From contig JAOTOL010001227.1 of NCBI GenBank assembly GCA_034440575.1, positions 124,001-188,000 on the forward strand: a stretch of 64,000 bases of DNA. Reading direction: 5' to 3'. The notes under the pieces are model-generated. The model saw only the letters and a program-made list of their open reading frames with translations, searched no databases and was not told the DNA's origin. Shown in pieces: positions 1 through 11,400 of this stretch; position 1 is the first letter of the stretch; each line of letters starts with the position of its first letter. This stretch comes from Imbricaverruca yamaguchii (Eukaryota > Arthropoda > Thecostraca > Neoverrucidae). The position numbers were made by a program, and so were the translations under genes.

Positions 1-600
1 TGCAGAGGGACGGTCGTGGCTACAGTGGCGACTGTCTGACGTCGACAGAGGGACGGTCGTGGCTACAGCGGCGACTGTCCGACGTCTACAGAGGGACGGT
101 CGTGGCTACAGTGGCGACTGTCCGACGTCTACAGAGGGACGGTCGTGGCTACAGTGGCGACTGTCCGACGTCTACAGAGGGACGGTCGTGGCTACAGTGG
201 CGACTGTCCGGCGTCTGCAGAGGGACGGTCGTGGCTACAGTGGCGACTGTCCGACGTCTGCAGAGGGACGGTCGTGGCTACAGCGGCGACTGTCCGACGT
301 CTACAGAGGGACGGTCGTGGCTACAGTGGCGACTGTCTGACGTCTGCAGAGGGACGGTCGTGGCTACAGTGGCGACTGTCCGACGTCTACAGAGGGACGG
401 TCGTGGCTACAGTGGCGACTGTCCGGCGTCTACAGAGGGACGGTCGTGGTTACAGTGTCGACTGTCCGGCGTCTACAGAGGGACGGTCGTGACTACAGTG
501 GTGACTGTCAGACGTCTACAACACTGGGGCCTCCGCAGCTGCAGTGACCAGTGTCCGGTGTCTACAGAGGGACTACTGTGACTGTATTGACGAGTGTCTG
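1..600. repeat. 43-bp minisatellite
   Basis: A head-to-tail array of a 43-bp unit with the recurring core GAGGGACGGTCGTGGCTACA followed by a GTGGCGACTGTC block. About 12 copies are clean to about position 500 and degrade to about 600. The array runs off the left edge, so its full length is unknown. Because 43 is not a multiple of three, the open frames across it cycle through all three phases and are not evidence of coding. Confidence 0.95.
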
Positions 601-629
601 ACATCCACAGAGGGAGAGGGCGCTGTCGT

Positions 630-1325
630 CGGCGACACAAAGGCGGGATACGGGACGCGGGACACGACACGGGACGCGGGACACGAGACGCGTGACATGA
701 CACGGCACGCGGGACACGAAACGGGACACGACACGGGATGCGGGACACGACACGGGACGCGAGACGCGGGACACGGGACACGGGACACGACACGGGACAC
801 GACACGGGACACGACACGGGACACGACACGGGACGCGGGACACGGGACACGACACGGGACGCGGGACACGGAACACGACTCGGGACGCGGGACACGGGAC
901 GCGGGACACGACACGGGACACGACACGGGACGCGGTACACGGGAGACGGGACGCGGGACACGACACGGGATACGGGACACGGAACACGGGACACAACACG
1001 GGACGCGGGACACAACACGGGACGCGGGACACAACACGGGACGCGGGACACAACACGGGACGCGGGACACAACACGGGACGCGGGACACAACACGGGACG
1101 CGGGACACAACACGGGACGCGGGACACAACACAGGACGCGGGACACGGGACACGGGACGCGGGACACAACACGGGACACGGGACGCGGGGCACGACACGG
1201 GACGCGGGGCACGGGACGCGGGACACGACACGGGACACGGGACGCGGGACGCGGGACGCGGGACGCGGGACGCTGACGCGGGACACGGGACACGGGACGC
1301 GGGACACGACACGGGACGCAGCGCC
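630..1325. repeat. GGGACRC/GACAC short-unit satellite, G-quadruplex prone
   Basis: Purine-rich array built from the heptamers GGGACAC and GGGACGC and a CGACAC/CAACAC spacer. From about 985 to 1135 it settles into a regular 19-bp unit made of GGGACGCGGGACAC plus AACAC. Around 1235-1275 there are consecutive GGGACGC heptamers, which is the canonical pattern of four GGG runs with 4-nt loops. Open frames here (473-1612 minus, 544-1338 plus) follow from the repeat. Confidence 0.95.
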
Positions 1326-2460
1326 CCGGCTGTCGTGACCGGTGTCCGTCTCCGTTCATTGTTATGGCCGTGGAGCGTCCTGCTTCCGTCGTCGCGGCGG
1401 ACCTCCGACTGGGAAGGAAGGGGCAGAGTACTACGGCCGCCGGAAGTGACAGGTGATAGGATGTGACGTCGGAGGGCGCCTCCAGTCCTCACGAACTCGA
1501 GGCTGGGTGTAATTAGCGAACAACGCATGTGTGTCCAACAGCACAGACGCATGCTAGTCGATTGCCAGGAAGAAGTGAAATAACCCACCCCCGAGGTCTC
1601 TTCCAGGGTCAAGATTTGCGACAGGCTCCCTCATCTGCAAATCGACCGACCTATTTATCCCGCTCTCTTGCCTAGAAACATTTATGTAACCTTCCTCCCA
1701 GGTTTTTTTCGATGCCAAAATTTTGCGATAGGGTTTCTCTCACTTACTCTATTCCGGAATCAAGTGCATGATTCGAACAATCTCCCAGACGATCAATTGA
1801 AGTTGGAACATTGGCCGACCGTAGAGTTGAAATTACGAGACAGACTGTCGGAGCATGGTCAAGGGAGGGACGTGGATGGGGCGGTCGTCCCTCCCTTGGT
1901 CCGTGTTTGACCCACCACATCGATCCCGGGCTGACCACCCTCCTCTACGGGATCGCCATGACGTAAATACAATGGTCAACAACACTTGTATGCTTGTTGT
2001 CGGGTCCCTGAGAAGACATAGGAGCCCTCACGAATACATTCGGAGCTTTCTGAATGCCGTCGGACCCTTACCAACGTTGCACCCATGTTGAAATATCACG
2101 CCCAGGGATGGGATTATACGTGCATATACATGTAACCTAGGGGAAATAAGATGCCCACGTACAGGAGCATATTTGATGCACACAACTTAGGCGAAATGGC
2201 GTGGTCATTAAGTCTTCCGGTTAGTGGACTGGTGTTTAGCCACATTTTGCGGCGCTGGGCGCAATGCTGTACAACACTTGCTGGCCGGGGGACAGCCACA
2301 CACTAGGTACAGCTGGTCACCACCCTGATAACATCACGCCTCTTTCAGATGGCTTGTCACAGCACACGCAACAACTGGCCTAATATTTGCCGTGTTATTA
2401 GCACGGGCTGGCAGGGGCCAGAATTATCACACTCCGTCCGTCGCGTGGCTCACTCAGCAC
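1326..2460. other. Unique sequence, no gene recognised
   Basis: Mixed-composition single-copy DNA. The short open frames (maximum about 80 codons) show no recognisable domain. No tandem structure or transposon end is visible. Confidence 0.5.
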
Positions 2461-2520
2461 CAGTGGCGGATCCAGGGAAACGACCACTTCGGTCCCGGAG
2501 GGGCCCGAGGGCCATTAAAC
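2461..2520 (+). mobile_element. Possible hAT-like MITE terminus
   Basis: The sequence CAGTGGCGGATCCAGGG resembles the CAG-GGCGGAT-CAG terminal inverted repeat of many short hAT non-autonomous elements. The opposite terminus was not found nearby, so this is a solo end or a chance match. Confidence 0.3.
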
Positions 2521-2576
2521 ACGCTGCGTTGCAACATGGACCTGATAAAACACACAGGACGAGCGCTCCAGGGCTT

Positions 2577-2770
2577 CGGACGACTGGTGAGAGTTCCTGG
2601 CGACTGGTTAAGGCTCCGGGCGACGGGTTAAGGCTCCGGGCGACCGGTGAGGGTTCCTGGCGACTGGTTAAGGCTCCGGGCGACTGGTGAGGGCCCCTGA
2701 CGACTGGTGAGGACTCTGGAAGGGTTCTGGGCGACTATTGAAAGTTCTGGGCGACTGGTGAATACTCCAC
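2577..2770. repeat. 20-bp minisatellite
   Basis: About nine copies of a 20-bp unit, CGACTGGTTAAGGCTCCGGG, alternating with a variant ending GAGGGTTCCTGG. The last copies (after 2700) are degenerate. Confidence 0.9.
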
Positions 2771-3350
2771 CGCTAGCTCCCACCGCCGCCGCGCAGCTGT
2801 CGTGGCCGTGGCGCCAATCATCTCACGGCACCTGCACTTCTGTATCTGACGCAGCGCAGTGCCACTCGAAGACCCACTCGAGACGAGCGGCCGCGGCCGG
2901 GTGGGTGTACTCGGAGCGGCACTCTTGGTCGGACATGCGTGCCAGCGGCACATCATAATCGATCACGACCCCTTCCGCTCATCTCCGGCAGCCCACATTC
3001 CGATCGAGCAATCTCGCCGCTCACGCGCAGCTCCGCAAGCACCGGAAATCACGCCGCGTGTATGGGCGGCGTGAGTTCAGCAGCGGCACAACGGCGCATG
3101 CTTAATGGTGGTGTTGATTGTTGATGCGTACGGCGCGCGGCAGCCACGCGCTGCCTTCCCGTGACACCCGGCGGCCGACCGACGGTACCCCGCCGCTGCA
3201 CCAAATGCCACTGGCGACACGTTTATCCCGGCTTCCGGCCAAGCAGGTGCCAGTCCAGTGTCTGCTGCTGTGGTCACTAGAGGTGATAAATGCTCAACAT
3301 TTGCGACCAGAGCCGGGGTCTGAACTGTCTAACGTGACCAAGCCCGACTG
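2771..3350. other. CpG-rich unique sequence
   Basis: GC- and CpG-rich single-copy block with short open frames on both strands and no recognisable protein motif. It could be a CpG-island-like regulatory segment, but no TSS element is identifiable by eye. Confidence 0.3.
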
Positions 3351-5129
3351 AGGCCAGTCAACTGTGCTCAAGACCTGGCAAAACACCGGTTTTGTAGCAA
3401 ATATTTATTTTGCATATAAATGCCACCATGGCTTTTGTTCTGTTTAACAAAGTCGTATGACTTTAATGAACAATTCACGCCACGTTTCAAAATCTCGTTC
3501 ACTCTCGTATTGGTAGATTGGAGTTTAGGGGCGCGTCGACATCAAGGGTCATTTTGCGCCCATTCACTCTCGTATTGGCGGTTATTGATGGTAATAACAT
3601 GATGGCTGCAAACAACTATTAAAACACATAGATTGCCCATTGCTTACCATTACTCGGAGGGTAAATCAAAACTAAGACTACTAAGGTTTGGTTCATTCAA
3701 TGGTAAAGGGTCTCTAAATTCTGACAACATGTCACAACGATCACACAATAACGGTAGCTACTACCAGATTCAGATATTCCATATTCAAGCTGAAATATTG
3801 TCAGCCTTCAAGCTCCATGGTAGTCTACCAAAGCCAATGTACCCAATGGTCTGCCTTACAACCCATTCCCGAATCGAGTTTGCCTTTATCCTGCACTGTT
3901 TGACTGTAATACTTATTCCATGATTGTAAGCTGCTTGGCTTAGCCAATATGCCATCAGGTAACCATTAATTATTGCAATACAGAACGATGGATTTGAAAA
4001 GCTCTAGGTAATTAAAGTAATGCCAGTTGATACATCACTTTGGTGAGAAATGTTTCGCGAAATAGGATGGAACGCAGAGCAATTATACCTGATCAGCTAT
4101 GTCGACGCCCTTGCTCTGGAATACGGTTCTTTGGTCCTTGGGTATGAATCGACCGTATTTATATATGTTTTGAGTTTATATATTTTGCATGCATACTTCT
4201 GGCAACATTCCTTCAACGTGTGCTGTAACGCAGTTCGAATTGTTGTCGAGGACCCTTTGGGGAATCAGAGTCCATGTTAACCATTGACCCTAACCCCACC
4301 TCCCCATCGGGAAATTCCAGTCCTATAGCACAGCTTTGACTGGGCGTCTGGTGTTCCCACGTAACTTGACATGGTCGTCTGATGTTATCGTGGAGCTATT
4401 TCTCCTGTCCCCTCGTCACATGATGTGACACACTGATTGACGTCACATTATCAAGATGAGGGCTTGCGATGTCGATTATTATTAACTTGACCACTAGCAT
4501 CGCACTAATGACAAGTGGTGGCAGGATTTGCGGTCAGCTGTTTTGCGAGGCAAGGACCGCCCGAACATGAATTGTTTTGAATCAGCTTATATTGCCAAAG
4601 CATGTTCCAAACATACATGTTTGGAAAACAAACATACAAACAAATACACTGTCCACCTACAATGTCGCCCCCTGCATTTACTGCTACCATGGCCAGATTT
4701 GTCCAGCTGCGATACTTTGCCGATGATGGCATTTGCAAAAGGTCATAGCACAGAGAAAGGAAGAAAATGATCCCAGATTTTACCTTTTTCATGCACCTAA
4801 ACCTATACGCGAATTTTCATTCGTGATAGTACCAATCCAGTATTTTGATAACCGCGAATAGCACTAATTAGAGAACAGCTTAGATGTTCAGCCCGTGCTA
4901 GGTTGCCAAAATGTATTCAATGCATAACGTTGTTCCAAAGTTATTTTGCCGTCAGTGAAACCAAACATGACTCATTACTTGAATTCCTGTGCTCGGCAGA
5001 TTACATCCAACACTAAATCCTCTCACTGTCAAGGGGTGTAGTATGAATACTAAGACGACGCAACTAGAGTGTGTAGGGGTGTCAATCTGACCATGGAATA
5101 TGGCGCGGGCGTGGAAATCTGATCATGTA
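3351..5129. other. AT-richer unique sequence, no gene recognised
   Basis: Single-copy DNA with small open frames only. One minus frame (4792-4505) begins with a hydrophobic, signal-like N-terminus, but it has no homology I recognise and overlaps an equally long plus frame, so I do not call it a gene. The short repeat at 3498-3578 is listed separately. Confidence 0.4.
3498..3578 (+). repeat. 47-bp dispersed repeat flanked by 16-bp direct repeats
   Basis: The segment 3516-3563 (core TTGGAGTTTAGGGGC, then GTCGACATCAAGGGTCA, then TTTGCGCCCAT) recurs in inverted orientation at 13320-13367 with few differences. At 3498-3513 and 3563-3578 it is bracketed by the direct repeat TTCACTCTCGTATTGG. This could be a small insertion with a target duplication or a local tandem duplication. 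Confidence 0.6.
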
Positions 5130-5513
5130 TTATGGTGTAGAGGTGATGGTGCAGTAATGTACATGATGCAGAGGACGTAATACGAAACTTGTGCGCAGAA
5201 TAATACTGGGTGGCAACGGCGGGTAATAATATTTGGTGTTGACGACGAATACTAAAAATTGATAGCGACTGTAGATAATACTGGGACGTACTGGGCAGCG
5301 ACTCCAAATAATAATACTAGTGGGTCGGTAAGCAATTCTACTGGGTGGTGATGGTGAGCAATAATGCTGGGAGGTGATGGCGAATAGCAATATTTGGTGG
5401 TGGTGATGGCGAGTGGTAATATACATTGAGTGGTGACGGCGGATATTAATACTGGGTGGTAACGGTAAGTAATAATACTAGGTGGTGACGATGAGTAATG
5501 CGGCAGCGGCAAT
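5130..5513. repeat. Degenerate ~30-bp minisatellite
   Basis: A diverged array whose units contain TACTGGGTGGTGACGG followed by a GAGTAATAATAC-like block. Copies become clearer toward 5500, where the array abuts the 27/31-bp array without a gap. Confidence 0.7.
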
Positions 5514-7465
5514 ATGCCGGCTGGCCGTCACTACAGCTGGCAGTCTGCTGGCCGTCACTACAGCTGGCAGTCTGCTGGCCGTCACTACAGCTGGCAGTCT
5601 GCTGGCCGTCACTACAGCTGGCAGTCTGCCGGCTGGCCGTCACTACAGCTGGCAGTCTGCTGGCCGTCACTACAGCTGGCAGTCACTACAGCTGCCAGTC
5701 TGCTGGCCGGCACTACAGCTGGCAGTCTGACTGCTGGCCGTCACTACAGCTGGCAGTCGCTGCCGGCTGGCAGTCCGGATCTGGCTGGCCGTCACTACAG
5801 CTGGCAGTCTGCTGGCCGTCACTACAGCTGGCAGTCTGCCGGCTGGCCGTCACTACAGCTGGCAGTCTGCCGGCTGGCCGTCACTACAGCTGGCAGTCTG
5901 CCGGCTGGCCGTCACTACAGCTGGCAGTCTGCTGGCTGGCCGTCACTACAGCTGGCAGTCTGCCGGCTGGCCGTCACTACAGCTGGCAGTCTGCCGGCTG
6001 GCCGTCACTACAGCTGGCAGTCTGCCGGCTGGCCGTCACTACAGCTGGCAGTCTGCTGGCCGTCACTACAGCTGGCAGTCTGCTGGCTGGCCGTCACTAC
6101 AGCTGGCAGTCTGCCGGCTGGCCGTCACTACAGCTGGCAGTCTGCCGGCTGGCCGTCACTACAGCTGGCAGTCTGCTGGCCGTCACTACAGCTGGCAGTC
6201 TGCAGGTTGGCCGTCACTACAGCTGGCAGTCTGCTGGCCGTCACTACAGCTGGCAGTCTGCTGGCCGTCACTACAGCTGGCAGTCTGCTCTGGCAGTCTG
6301 CCGGCTGGCCGTCACTACAGCTAGCAGTCTGCCGGCTGGCCGTCACTACAGCTGGCAGTCTGCTGGCTGGCCGTCACTACAGCTGGCAGTCTGCCGGCTG
6401 GCCGTCACTACAGCTGGCAGTCTGCTGGCTGGCCGTCACTACAGCTGGCAGTCTGCTGGCTGGCCGTCACTACAGCTGGCAGTCTGCCGGTTGGCCGTCA
6501 CTACAGCTGGCAGTCTGCTGGCTGGCCGTCACTACACCTGGCAGTCTGCCGGCTGGCCGTCACTACAGCTGGCAGTCTGCCGGCTGGCCGTCACTATAGC
6601 TGGCAGTCTGCCGGCTGGCCGTCACTACAGCTGGCAGTCTGCTGGCTGGCCGTCACTACAGCTGGCAGTCTGCCGGTTGGCCGTCACTACAGCTGGCAGT
6701 CTGCTGGCCGTCACCACAGCTGGCAGTCTGCTGGCCGTCACTACACCTGGCAGTCTGCCGGCTGGCCGTCACTACAGCTAGCAGTCTGCCGGCTGGCCGT
6801 CACTACAGCTGGCAGTCTGCTGGCTGGCCGTCACTACAGCTGGCAGTCTGCCGGCTGGCCGTCACTACAGCTGGCAGTCTGCTGGCTGGCCGTCACTACA
6901 GCTGGCAGTCTGCTGGCTGGCCGTCACTACAGCTGGCAGTCTGCCGGTTGGCCGTCACCACAGCTGGCAGTCTGCTGGCTGGCCGTCACTACACCTGGCA
7001 GTCTGCCGGCTGGCCGTCACTACAGCTGGCAGTCTGCCGGCTGGCCGTCACTACAGCTGGCAGTCTGCCGGCTGGCCGTCACTACAGCTGGCAGTCTGCC
7101 GGCTGGCCGTCACTACAGCTGGCAGTCTGTTGGCTGGCCGTCACCGCAGCTGGCAGTCTGCCGGCCGTCACTACAGCTGGCAGTCACTACAGCTGGCAGT
7201 CTGCCGGTTGGCCGTCACCACAGCTGGCAGTCTGCTGGCCGTCACTACAGCTGGCAGTCACTACAGCTGCCAGTCTGCTGGCCGTCACTACAGCTGGCAG
7301 TCTGCTGGTTGGCCGTCACTACAGCTGGCAGTCTGCTGGCCGTCACTACAGCTGGCAGTCTGCCGGCTGGCCGTCACTACAGCTGGCAGTCTGCCGGCTG
7401 GCCGTCACTACAGCTGGCAGTCTGCCGGCTGGCCGACACTACAGCTGGCAGTCTGCCGGCGAACG
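5514..7465. repeat. 27/31-bp mixed-length minisatellite
   Basis: About 65 copies of a unit with the core CCGTCACTACAGCTGGCAGT. Two unit lengths alternate irregularly, 31 bp with GGCTGG before CCGTC and 27 bp lacking the four bases GGCT. Rare variants occur (CACCTGG, CTAGCAG, a short CTCTGGCAG junction at about 6290). Each unit carries the palindrome CAGCTG. No unit contains a stop in the plus frames, giving long spurious frames such as 5498-6781. Confidence 0.97.
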
Positions 7466-7522
7466 TGTGCCGTATCATTTCTTTCGACCATCGTGATGCT
7501 GCAGGGTTGCACCAAAACGGGG

Positions 7523-7715
7523 CGGCAGACCCGATGTCTGGGCGGTAGACCTGATAGCAGGATGGCAGATGGCGGGATAGCAGACCTCATGGCGGGGTGG
7601 CGGAGCTAATGGCGGGGTGGCAGACCTGATGGCGGGGCGGCAGACCTCATGTCTGGATAATGGACTCGATCGCGGAGCGGCGGGCAGGGTGGCGGGGTGG
7701 CGGACCCAATGGGGG
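7523..7715. repeat. ~20-bp GGCGGGGTGGCAGACCTGAT minisatellite
   Basis: About nine degenerate copies of a 20-bp unit GGCGGGGTGGCAGACCTGAT, starting shortly after the 27/31-bp array ends. Confidence 0.85.
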
Positions 7716-7859
7716 GACGGACATGAGAGTCTTGACATCATCATGACGTCACCACGCCGTCCATAGCCGTGCAGCCATGTCAGCACCCCACGCTCCGCAC
7801 ACCATAGCTCATGCTGCCCGGCGGGGCCCTCTTATCGGGGCTCTCTTCATCAGTGTAAG

Positions 7860-8765
7860 TCAGCGCTGCCAGTTCTGAGCCACTCTCTATCAACGTGAGC
7901 CAAAGCCGATCCAGTGGCCCTGCACGCCCAGCCCGAAGCCCCCTCCGTCGAATCAGTGACCTTTCACGGCCAGGGGCCTTCTTTCACGACTCAGGGCACT
8001 CTCCGTACGGCCAGAGACATCTCTTTCAACAGCCTGGAACTCCTCGATCATGCAAGGGGCCTCTGTGCAGCTTCGACCCCTCTGTCGGCCCATGTGTCCT
8101 CCATGCCGAATCTGGGGCCTCTCCGGCGGTGCAGGGTCTCCAGCGGCTAGGGATCCTCTCAGTCGGAGCAGAGGCCTTCCTTGGTGATCTAGGGTCTCGT
8201 CTGTCGGACCGGAACCCTTCTTACTACAGCTTGGTCCATCAGGCCAGAGGCACTTGTACATCTTCGGTCCCATCCCTCGGCCAAGGGGCCCTTTCTGACG
8301 ATCCGACGTCCTCTCCGGAAACTAGGGCGCTATCCATCATCTCAGGGGCTCTCTTTGATGACCGAGGGCTTTTCTGGCAGACCGGGACCCTTTTTCAAAC
8401 ATTTGAGCTCTCCATCAGGTCAGGCATCCTTCATTCGGCTTGGGCCCCACGGTCAGTTCAGGACCCTTCATATTAGCTCGGGCCCTCTCCATCAGTCTGG
8501 GGTCATTCCAACGACCTGAGGGCCCCGCCGTAGATCTGGAAGCCCTTCACGTTGGCTCAATCCAGGGCTCTCAACATCTTCTCGAGGGAACTTCCCGTTG
8601 AATCGGGCCTTCTTCATCGGCCCAGGATCCTTTCCGCTAGGCCCCTTTCGTCAATTCAGGGACCCTTCATATCGGCCCAGGGGGTCATTGCGGGCTCCCT
8701 ACACTGGCTCCTTGAGCCCCCTCTCCTGACCCTACAGGGTCGACTTTTCCCTTCGCTCTCTCCTC
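7860..8765. repeat. Highly diverged ~30-bp satellite, copy A
   Basis: The segment repeats blocks such as GGGGCCCTCTCCATCAG, CAGGGACCCTTCAT and TTTCACGACTCAGGGC at about 28-31 bp spacing, with heavy divergence between units. Its reverse complement matches the style and some exact words of 57830-59640 (CCCTGAGTCGTGAAAG there), so both belong to one old satellite family in opposite orientation. The open frame 7895-8476 is a by-product of this composition. Confidence 0.65.
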
Positions 8766-9065
8766 TGGGTATGCTACTGTCCGGTGGAAACACGGAGTCA
8801 GTAACAGGCAGTTGTCCAAGCAAAACTTAACTCCCACCCTGCATGCCCCTAGATTAACATTATACCTAAGTTGCTCAAATTGCTTGAATGCATTGATAAT
8901 GCATTTTATAAATGCATACATGGATACGGCATCTGCAACGGAGTCTGTAACAGCCTCCTTGGTGGAGCTCCAATCTGCTTCGATCATGGCCTTGCTCCAG
9001 TGAATCCACGGTGAAAATTTGGCAGTTCTTGGCGTAGCGAACTTGGCTGTTTTGGCGATTTATAA
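8766..9065. other. Unique sequence
   Basis: AT-moderate single-copy DNA between two GC-rich blocks. Nothing recognisable apart from short frames. Confidence 0.4.
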
Positions 9066-9330
9066 TTGTTCGCGGCGACATTTGGCCTGGCCCGCCGGCA
9101 GTTGCGGTCCTCCCCCGGTGGCCGGCCCGACGGCGTGACGCCGCGCCCGCCGCTTACCCCGGCTCGCGCGGCGGGCGCTCCGACCGTGCTGCCGGCCCGG
9201 CGCCCCGGGCCCCGGCCGCCGCCACCCCCCGTCGGACGGCGGCCGGCCCGTGTCGGCGCCGTTTTTGTGCCCGTGACCGGTCACCGGAGGTATGCGGCCG
9301 CCTCATGAATGAAGCGCGGCCGCCGAGGTC
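9066..9330. other. CpG-island-like block
   Basis: Very GC- and CpG-dense single-copy sequence with repeated GCCGGCCCG-type words. Open frames on both strands are low-complexity Arg/Pro/Ala. A regulatory role is possible but not shown. Confidence 0.35.
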
Positions 9331-9384
9331 TAATTGACGCGGCTAATGGTGGAGTGGGAGACAGACGGCCGCCGGTCAGATGGA

Positions 9385-9760
9385 CAGAGCACTCTGACCT
9401 CTCGGTCCACCCTCAACCGGGAGGGCAGAGCAGCCGAATCTGACCTCTCGGTCGTCCCTCGGCCGGGCAGGCGGAGCAGCCGGCTCTGACCTCTCGGTCG
9501 CCCCTCGGCCGGGAGGGCGGAGCAGCCGGCTTTGACCTCTCGGTCGCCCCTCGGCCGGGAGGGCGGAGCAGCCGGCTTTGACCTCTCGGTCGCCCCTCGG
9601 CCGGGAGGGCGGAGCAGCCGGCTTTGACCTCTCGGTCGCCCCTCAACCGGGAGGGCGGAGCAGCCGGCTTTGACCTCTCGGTCGCCCCTCGGCCGGAAGG
9701 GCAGAGCAGCCGAATCTGACCTCTCGGTCGTCCCTCGGCCGGGAGGGCGGAGGACCGGGC
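9385..9760. repeat. 46-bp minisatellite
   Basis: Eight copies of a 46-bp unit built from CCTCTCGGTCGCCCCTCGGC, CGGGAGGGCGGAGCAGCC and GGCTTTGA. The central copies are nearly identical and the outer copies diverge. The repeat peptide in the minus frame 10025-9330 is a by-product. Confidence 0.95.
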
Positions 9761-10494
9761 TGCAGGACGGTGCCGCCGTTGTTCCCAGTGAAGTGCGGGA
9801 TGGCTGGCGACCAGAGGCCTGCGGCGCTTGGTTCGATAGCAGCACACTTGGCAGCACTTGGTGAGATGGTTCGATGTCGATGACGGTTGGATCTAGTGCT
9901 ATGGTCATGGGTGGATAGGCGAGTACGCCATACGATATGCCTGGTATTGCTGAAAAAATAAGGATTTGGGAGCTTACATGCACCTTTTGCAAGTATGCAT
10001 GCCGTCTGCGAAGTGTTCGGTTCAATGGATGTGCATGGTGTCGAATGTAGCACGTCTATCAACAACATACACACATGATTTGCTTTAATGTTAGCATTAT
10101 GCCCAATCAATAGGTCCGGGGGTTTCCTTACCTCAAGGCATACTATTTTTTTTCACAAAAAGCCATCCTTGGAGTCCTGATGATGGTGCATATTTCTTAG
10201 GAGAAACCATGGTTGGTTTGCTTAGATTAACATTTGTATATTACATAAGATTATGGAATGGATCGCGGTTCGCCTCCTCTCGTAATTAACGATGTGCGAT
10301 CCATTATAGTTCGACCCATAGCCCCAAGGTCAGTTGGGATCTTCCTGTCAAGAACTGACATGTTTTTTTAATCTTCAGTTATGGTGCCTGAATGACTATC
10401 TTTCCGTATCTAGGGATAAAATGGACGTCAAATTGATATCCAGTGTTGACATAAATACAAAGTGACTGCTGCACCAAAAAAAAAACATTTCAGC
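9761..10494. other. Unique AT-rich sequence
   Basis: No gene or element recognised. A short poly-A run lies at about 10477. Confidence 0.4.
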
Positions 10495-11400
10495 TAACGC
10501 TCGCCTGGCCAGGGAGGAGAATCCAAGAGCCACGTCCCCTCAGGTTTTTCCGCGACAGCAGCCGAATAAGTAGACGTAGAGACACCATGTTTTCACATCT
10601 TATTATACTTCTGTTTTGCCTTTTTGATATTAAAAAAAATTCAAGTCCAGAATATCGGGTCATTGACCTGAGACGGGTCAAAGAAAGGATGTTCCAAAAA
10701 CGTCAGTGTCGCCAATCAGAGTGGTTCCAATACAAAAGAGTCTGATGTCGTTTCATCAAGGCGAAGACACGCCTATCCGGACGTAATCATTCTGGTCAGG
10801 TTACTCACCTGACGTCAGGTCTATTTCCGCATATTTTTACCGTATTCCGTGTTAAAAATCGTTTTGGAGATAACTTGTCGCGCCAAAATGATCAAGCGCA
10901 TGACATTCACACCCTGGGTTAAGTTGTTTGTCAAAGGCCAATGTAATGAGGTCAGGCTAGTCCTCATGTATGTTCTACACAATGCGATCTGATGCAGAAT
11001 GTTGCTGTTTTACGCCAAGTGATACCTGAATTCTGTTTCAGTGCTGCTTGAGTTGTGCGCCATGAGACTGGATTGCAAAGGAATGCCCTGGGGTGAGCTG
11101 ACCTGGTACAAGCTGACCTGATTTGACCTTTCTTTTGAATTGCTTCTCAAGCAGTGCACGCTTAGACAAAGCCTGAAGAGATCAGTTTATCAATGCGTGC
11201 ATTGTTCCAGCGTAATCTGGGGTCAGATCTCGAGCTTAGAAGCTGAACTGTCTACGAAGCTGTTTCATCATCATAGCAGTTCTTCTTGGATCACATTTTA
11301 TGCCTACTTCAAAATTGATATTCCAGACATATTCAAGCTTGAACATAGCTGACCTGACCGTATGGCATGACTTGACTTGACCCTAGCATTTTCGGATGTC
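10495..11400 (+). mobile_element. Decayed relative of the TTAA/piggyBac-like MITE family (candidate)
   Basis: The left part (CTAACGCTCGCC, then ACGTCCCCTCAGGTTTTTCC and GCGACAGCAG) parallels the left end of the 45.1 and 48.3 kb elements (TTAACCCG, then CCCCCTC, AGGTTTTTCGCGGATAGC). The interior is rich in TGACCT/AGGTCA words, as in those elements (about 10795-10830, 10950, 11095-11130, 11350-11385). No matching right terminus was identified, so the boundaries are approximate. Confidence 0.3.

Noticed and set aside
4505..4792. Small secreted protein on the minus strand
   Set aside because: The signal-like N-terminus is suggestive, but an equal-length plus frame overlaps and nothing else supports a gene.
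5498..6781. 427-codon plus frame and overlapping frames
   Set aside because: By-product of the 27/31-bp array, whose units lack stops in the plus frames.
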